A stretch of 8,355 nucleotides of DNA from Chloroflexota bacterium. GTDB lineage: Bacteria; Chloroflexota; Dehalococcoidia; SHYM01. A program made the translations under genes and the position numbers. Numbering within the stretch: the first letter of the stretch is position 1; every line of letters begins with the position of its first letter. This document shows, in pieces, positions 5,903 to 8,355 of the stretch. The stretch spans positions 1 through 8,355 of the forward strand of contig JACQGV010000084.1 of assembly GCA_016199375.1 (NCBI GenBank), in the 5' to 3' direction. The notes under the pieces are model-generated. The model was not told the DNA's origin, did not search any database, and saw only the letters and a list, made by a program, of their open reading frames with translations.

Positions 5903-6270
5903 AGACTCCCTCCGCCCTGGCCCTGGCCGTCCAGAGAGACCCAGATCTCCTTGCCCTCTACCTTTACGGCGTGGGTGTTCAAGGGGGCCACGGCGGGCAT
6001 GCGGAGCACCTTGCCGGTGCGCACGTCATACTCGGCCCCGTGCAGGTAGCACTTGATGACGGGACCCGTGAGCTTGCCCTCCGACATGGACGCCTCGTCG
6101 TGGGTGCAGGTGTCGTCGGTGGCGTAGACCTGCCCCTCCACGTTGTAGAGGGCCACCGGGAAGCCCTCCACGAACACCAGCTTGACGGTGCCCGGCGGCA
6201 CCTCGCCCACGTCCGCTACCTTCACAAACCTGGCCATAAGGTTGGTTGTCTCCATCGTCGGGGGCGTCAT
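5899..6270 (-). CDS. Small Rieske-type [2Fe-2S] ferredoxin inside the suf operon
   Basis: A 123-residue soluble Rieske protein. Its cluster ligands are Cys55 and His57 in CTH and Cys74 and His77 in CYLH, a Cys-X-His, 16 residues, Cys-X2-His layout that binds a [2Fe-2S] cluster. CYLHGAEYDVRTG (74-86) and PAVAPLNTHAVKVEG (92-106) match ferredoxin subunits of non-haem iron oxygenases. It has no membrane anchor or signal peptide, so it is cytoplasmic and not a bc-complex Rieske subunit. I start it at ATG 6268-6270, with AGGGGG 6 nt upstream; TTG one codon earlier and later ATGs at 6253-6255 and 6235-6237 are possible. It starts 10 nt after sufD and overlaps sufS by 4 nt. No oxygenase or reductase gene is nearby, so a role as electron donor for, or client of, SUF assembly is inference. 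Confidence 0.9.
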   Translation of the reverse strand: MTPPTMETTNLMARFVKVADVGEVPPGTVKLVFVEGFPVALYNVEGQVYATDDTCTHDEASMSEGKLTGPVIKCYLHGAEYDVRTGKVLRMPAVAPLNTHAVKVEGKEIWVSLDGQGQGGGSL

Positions 6271-6280
6271 CAAGTACCCC

Positions 6281-7609
6281 CTACACTCTGGCCGCCGCGG
6301 CCTGCATCTTGGCCTCCACGGCCCGGCCCAACTTCTCCCGCAGCTCCTCGGATGGGAGCTTGTCGATAAGCTCGGCGAAGAACCCGCCCACGATCATCCG
6401 CCGGGCGTCCGCCTCCGGCAGCCCGCGGCTCATAAGATAGAAGAGCTGGTCTTCGTCCACGGGGCCCACCGCCGCGGCGTGGCTGCACTTGACATCGTTG
6501 GCCTCGATCTCCAGCACCGGGATGGCATCCGCCTTGGCCCGCTCGCTGAGGAGGAGGTTGCGGCTGGTCTGGAAGGAGTCGGTCTGCTGGGCGCCCTCCC
6601 GGACTCGGATGAGGCCGTAGAACAGGGAGCGGGAGCGGCCTTCCAACGCCGTCTTGAAGAGGAGTTGGCTGGTGGTGTGAGAGGCGCCATGGTCCTGCAG
6701 GGTGTGGTGGTCGAAGAACTGGCGGCCGTCGGCGTAGCACAGCCCTAGCAGCTCGGCGTGGGAGCCGGGGCCCCGCTGGACCGCCTCCACGTTGGCCTTG
6801 CTCAGTATCCCACCCAGCCCCACCGTCAGGGAGCTGAACCTGGCGTCGCGCTCCAACACCGCCCGGTGGGTGGCGAAGTGGAAGGTCTGGCGCCCCCAGT
6901 CCTGGATGGTGACATAGGTGACCTGCGCCCCGTCCTTGACATAGACCTCGGCCAGGCCGGCGCTGAGCCCCTGGCCGCCGAGAGCCGGGGAACGCCAGTG
7001 GTCGCCGTAGAAGACCTTGCTCCCCCGGTCCGCCACTATAATGGTGCGCCAAAAGCTCGCCAGCCCCGGCTCGTCCAGGTAGGCATAGCCGTGGAGCGGG
7101 AGGGCCACCTCCACATCCTTGGGCACGTAGACGAAGGCGCCGCCGCTCCAGAGGGCGCTGGCCAGGGCCGTGAACTTGGCCTCCTGGGGCTTGATCGCCT
7201 CCCCCAGGTGCTCCTGCACCAGCTCCGGATAGCGGCGGGCCGCCTCCTCCAGGCTGCACAGGATGACGCCCTTGGCCGCCAGCTCGGGCGCCAGGCTCGC
7301 CCCCACGGAGGTGCTGTTGTGCTGGAGGAGGGTGCCCGCCCGCGGGAGCCCGTCCTGGGACAGCTCCAGGAGCGGCGCGGCCTGCCGGCCCTCCTTGGAG
7401 AAGGCCCGCTGGGCGGCCAGGTCCAAGGCCCGGATATCCACCCGGCGCCACTCCTCTTCGCGGCGGTCGGGCAGCGGCAGCGCCTCGTAGATCCGCCAGG
7501 CGGACTGGCGCCGCTCCCGCAGCCAGGCCGGCTCGTCCCTCAGCCGCGCCAGCTCAGCCACGGTGGCGGCGCTAAACCCAGGTTGTTCAGTTGCTATGGG
7601 GCTCGTCAC
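6281..7609 (-). CDS. sufD: SufD, Fe-S cluster assembly scaffold subunit
   Basis: SufD pairs with SufB (and the ATPase SufC) to form the scaffold on which new Fe-S clusters are built; SufD is linked to iron entry. From GTG 7609 the product has 442 residues. It shows the N-terminal helical region with REEEWRRVDI (about 50-59), the long beta-helix core (FVYVPKDVEVALPLHGY, TIIVADRGSKV, FHFATHRAVLERDA), and the conserved C-terminal [25 protein letters not shown] with Cys375 and His377. His377 matches the functionally important His360 of E. coli SufD. The usual SHGAT is SHAAA here. Two starts are possible: GTG 7634-7636 (451 residues), which lies in the loop of a hairpin, and GTG 7607-7609, which follows that hairpin with a GAGAGAG stretch about 5 nt upstream. 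I prefer the second, with modest confidence. The stop codon TAG is 10 nt from the Rieske gene. Confidence 0.93.
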   Translation of the reverse strand: MTSPIATEQPGFSAATVAELARLRDEPAWLRERRQSAWRIYEALPLPDRREEEWRRVDIRALDLAAQRAFSKEGRQAAPLLELSQDGLPRAGTLLQHNSTSVGASLAPELAAKGVILCSLEEAARRYPELVQEHLGEAIKPQEAKFTALASALWSGGAFVYVPKDVEVALPLHGYAYLDEPGLASFWRTIIVADRGSKVFYGDHWRSPALGGQGLSAGLAEVYVKDGAQVTYVTIQDWGRQTFHFATHRAVLERDARFSSLTVGLGGILSKANVEAVQRGPGSHAELLGLCYADGRQFFDHHTLQDHGASHTTSQLLFKTALEGRSRSLFYGLIRVREGAQQTDSFQTSRNLLLSERAKADAIPVLEIEANDVKCSHAAAVGPVDEDQLFYLMSRGLPEADARRMIVGGFFAELIDKLPSEELREKLGRAVEAKMQAAAARV

Positions 7610-7625
7610 AGCCGCTCTCTCGACC

Positions 7626-7654
7626 GGAGCCCCCACCCCCAGGGCAGGGGCTCC
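7626..7654 (-). promoter_or_regulatory. Hairpin in the sufB-sufD spacer
   Basis: Perfect 8-bp arms GGAGCCCC (7647-7654) and GGGGCTCC (7626-7633) enclose a 13-nt loop on the minus strand. All eight pairs are Watson-Crick and seven are G:C or C:G, so it should be stable in the mRNA. No T run follows, so it is not an intrinsic terminator. Its foot is 16 nt from the GTG at 7609, and the alternative sufD GTG (7634-7636) lies in its loop. It could protect mRNA after cleavage, or set the SufB:SufD ratio by affecting sufD translation. Both ideas are inference. Confidence 0.55.
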
Positions 7655-7699
7655 AGATATTCCTTATATGATAGCTGAGCAGTCTCGCTCCCGCTGAGG

Positions 7700-8355
7700 C
7701 TACCCGACGGAGCCCTCGAGCTGGAGCTCGATGAGGCGATTCAGCTCCACCGCGTACTCCATGGGCAGCTCCTTGGCGATGGGCTCGATGAAGCCGTTGA
7801 CCACCATCTTCGTCGCCTCTTCCTCCGTGATGCCCCGGCTCATCAGGTAGAAGAGCTGGTCGTCGCCCACCTTGCTGACAGTGGCCTCGTGGCCGATGTT
7901 GACCCGCTGGTTGTCTATCTCCATGGTGGGGTAGGTGTCGGAGCGGGAGTCCTCGTCCATAAGCAGGGCATCGCAGCGGACGTGGGACTTCACGTCCTCA
8001 GCGTCGGGGTAGACCTTGATCAGACCCCGGTAGGAGGTGCGGCCGCCGCCCTTGCTGATGGACTTGGAGATGATCTGGGAGGTGGTGTGAGGGGCCGCAT
8101 GCACCACCTTGCCGCCGGCGTCCTGGTGCTGGCCCTTGCCGGCGAAGGCCACGGAGAGGATCTCGCCGTGGGCACCCGGCTCCATCAGGTAGACGCTGGG
8201 GTACTTCATGGTGAGCTTGCTGCCCAGGTTGCCGTCCACCCACTCCATGGTCGCCTCGCCGTAGGCCTGGGCCCGCTTGGTCACCAGGTTGTAGACGTTG
8301 TTGGACCAGTTCTGGATGGTGGTGTAGCGGCAGCGCGCCCCCCGCTTGACGATGA
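7700..8355 (-). CDS. sufB: SufB, Fe-S cluster assembly scaffold subunit, C-terminal 217 residues
   Basis: This is the core scaffold protein of the SUF Fe-S assembly complex; clusters form at the SufB-SufD interface. The frame is open to the right edge, so the N-terminal half (SufB is usually about 465-480 residues) lies outside the window. The visible part starts [19 protein letters not shown] and includes [80 protein letters not shown] and the end [24 protein letters not shown]. His154 and Glu155 of this fragment match the conserved His433/Glu434 of E. coli SufB. Ser136 stands where E. coli has Cys405, as in Bacillus-type SufB. It is the most upstream suf gene seen. sufC, not in the window, is expected further right, possibly with a regulator. 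The stop TAG is followed by a 90-nt spacer before sufD. Confidence 0.95.
   Translation of the reverse strand, partial: IVKRGARCRYTTIQNWSNNVYNLVTKRAQAYGEATMEWVDGNLGSKLTMKYPSVYLMEPGAHGEILSVAFAGKGQHQDAGGKVVHAAPHTTSQIISKSISKGGGRTSYRGLIKVYPDAEDVKSHVRCDALLMDEDSRSDTYPTMEIDNQRVNIGHEATVSKVGDDQLFYLMSRGITEEEATKMVVNGFIEPIAKELPMEYAVELNRLIELQLEGSVG

Noticed and set aside
6270..7451. 393-codon frame on the minus strand overlapping sufD
   Set aside because: It runs in another frame through sufD, and its translation is a Gly/Pro/Arg/Ala-rich shadow. The SufD frame carries all family motifs.

Overview
The window is a GC-rich, gene-dense bacterial chromosome segment. Every gene I can support lies on the minus strand, so the layout reads from right to left. 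I see no mobile element, CRISPR array, tRNA or rRNA. Three features suggest a Gram-positive-like lineage outside the Actinobacteria: a SufB/SufD/SufS/SufU iron-sulfur set of the Bacillus/actinobacterial type, a bS21 gene (which mycobacteria, for example, lack), and a small protein with two zinc ribbons. Chloroflexota (Dehalococcoidia-like) is my best guess. It rests on general resemblance only, not on a search.

Right part (8355 to about 4162): a suf operon in the order sufB (5' end outside the window), sufD, a small Rieske [2Fe-2S] ferredoxin, sufS, sufU. The last three genes are tightly packed: 10 nt between sufD and the Rieske gene, a 4-nt overlap between Rieske and sufS, and a 20-nt overlap between sufS and sufU. 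The operon ends at a strong hairpin terminator with a perfect 15-bp stem (4162-4197). SufS takes sulfur from cysteine, SufU accepts it on a zinc-bound cysteine site, and SufB/SufD form the cluster assembly scaffold. The SufC ATPase gene is not in the window and should lie further right. A 29-nt hairpin sits in the sufB-sufD spacer.

Middle part (4161 to 1200): a stand-alone biotin carboxylase subunit, probably starting at a TTG codon, followed after 48 nt by an NAD(P)+-dependent aldehyde dehydrogenase with all key residues. They are probably co-transcribed. No biotin carrier or carboxyltransferase gene is visible. A 14-bp palindrome lies just upstream of the carboxylase.

Left part (1199 to 1): a 104-residue protein with two zinc ribbons, then rpsU (bS21, TTG start), a 243-nt non-coding spacer with one small perfect dyad, and the first 75 codons of a family III (CaiB/BaiF) CoA-transferase that runs off the left edge.

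Most of this is conventional housekeeping and metabolic content. The points most worth a second look are the Rieske gene inside the suf operon, the hairpin in the sufB-sufD spacer, the TTG start of the biotin carboxylase, and the zinc-ribbon/bS21 pairing. I do not see convincing evidence of a wholly new system.
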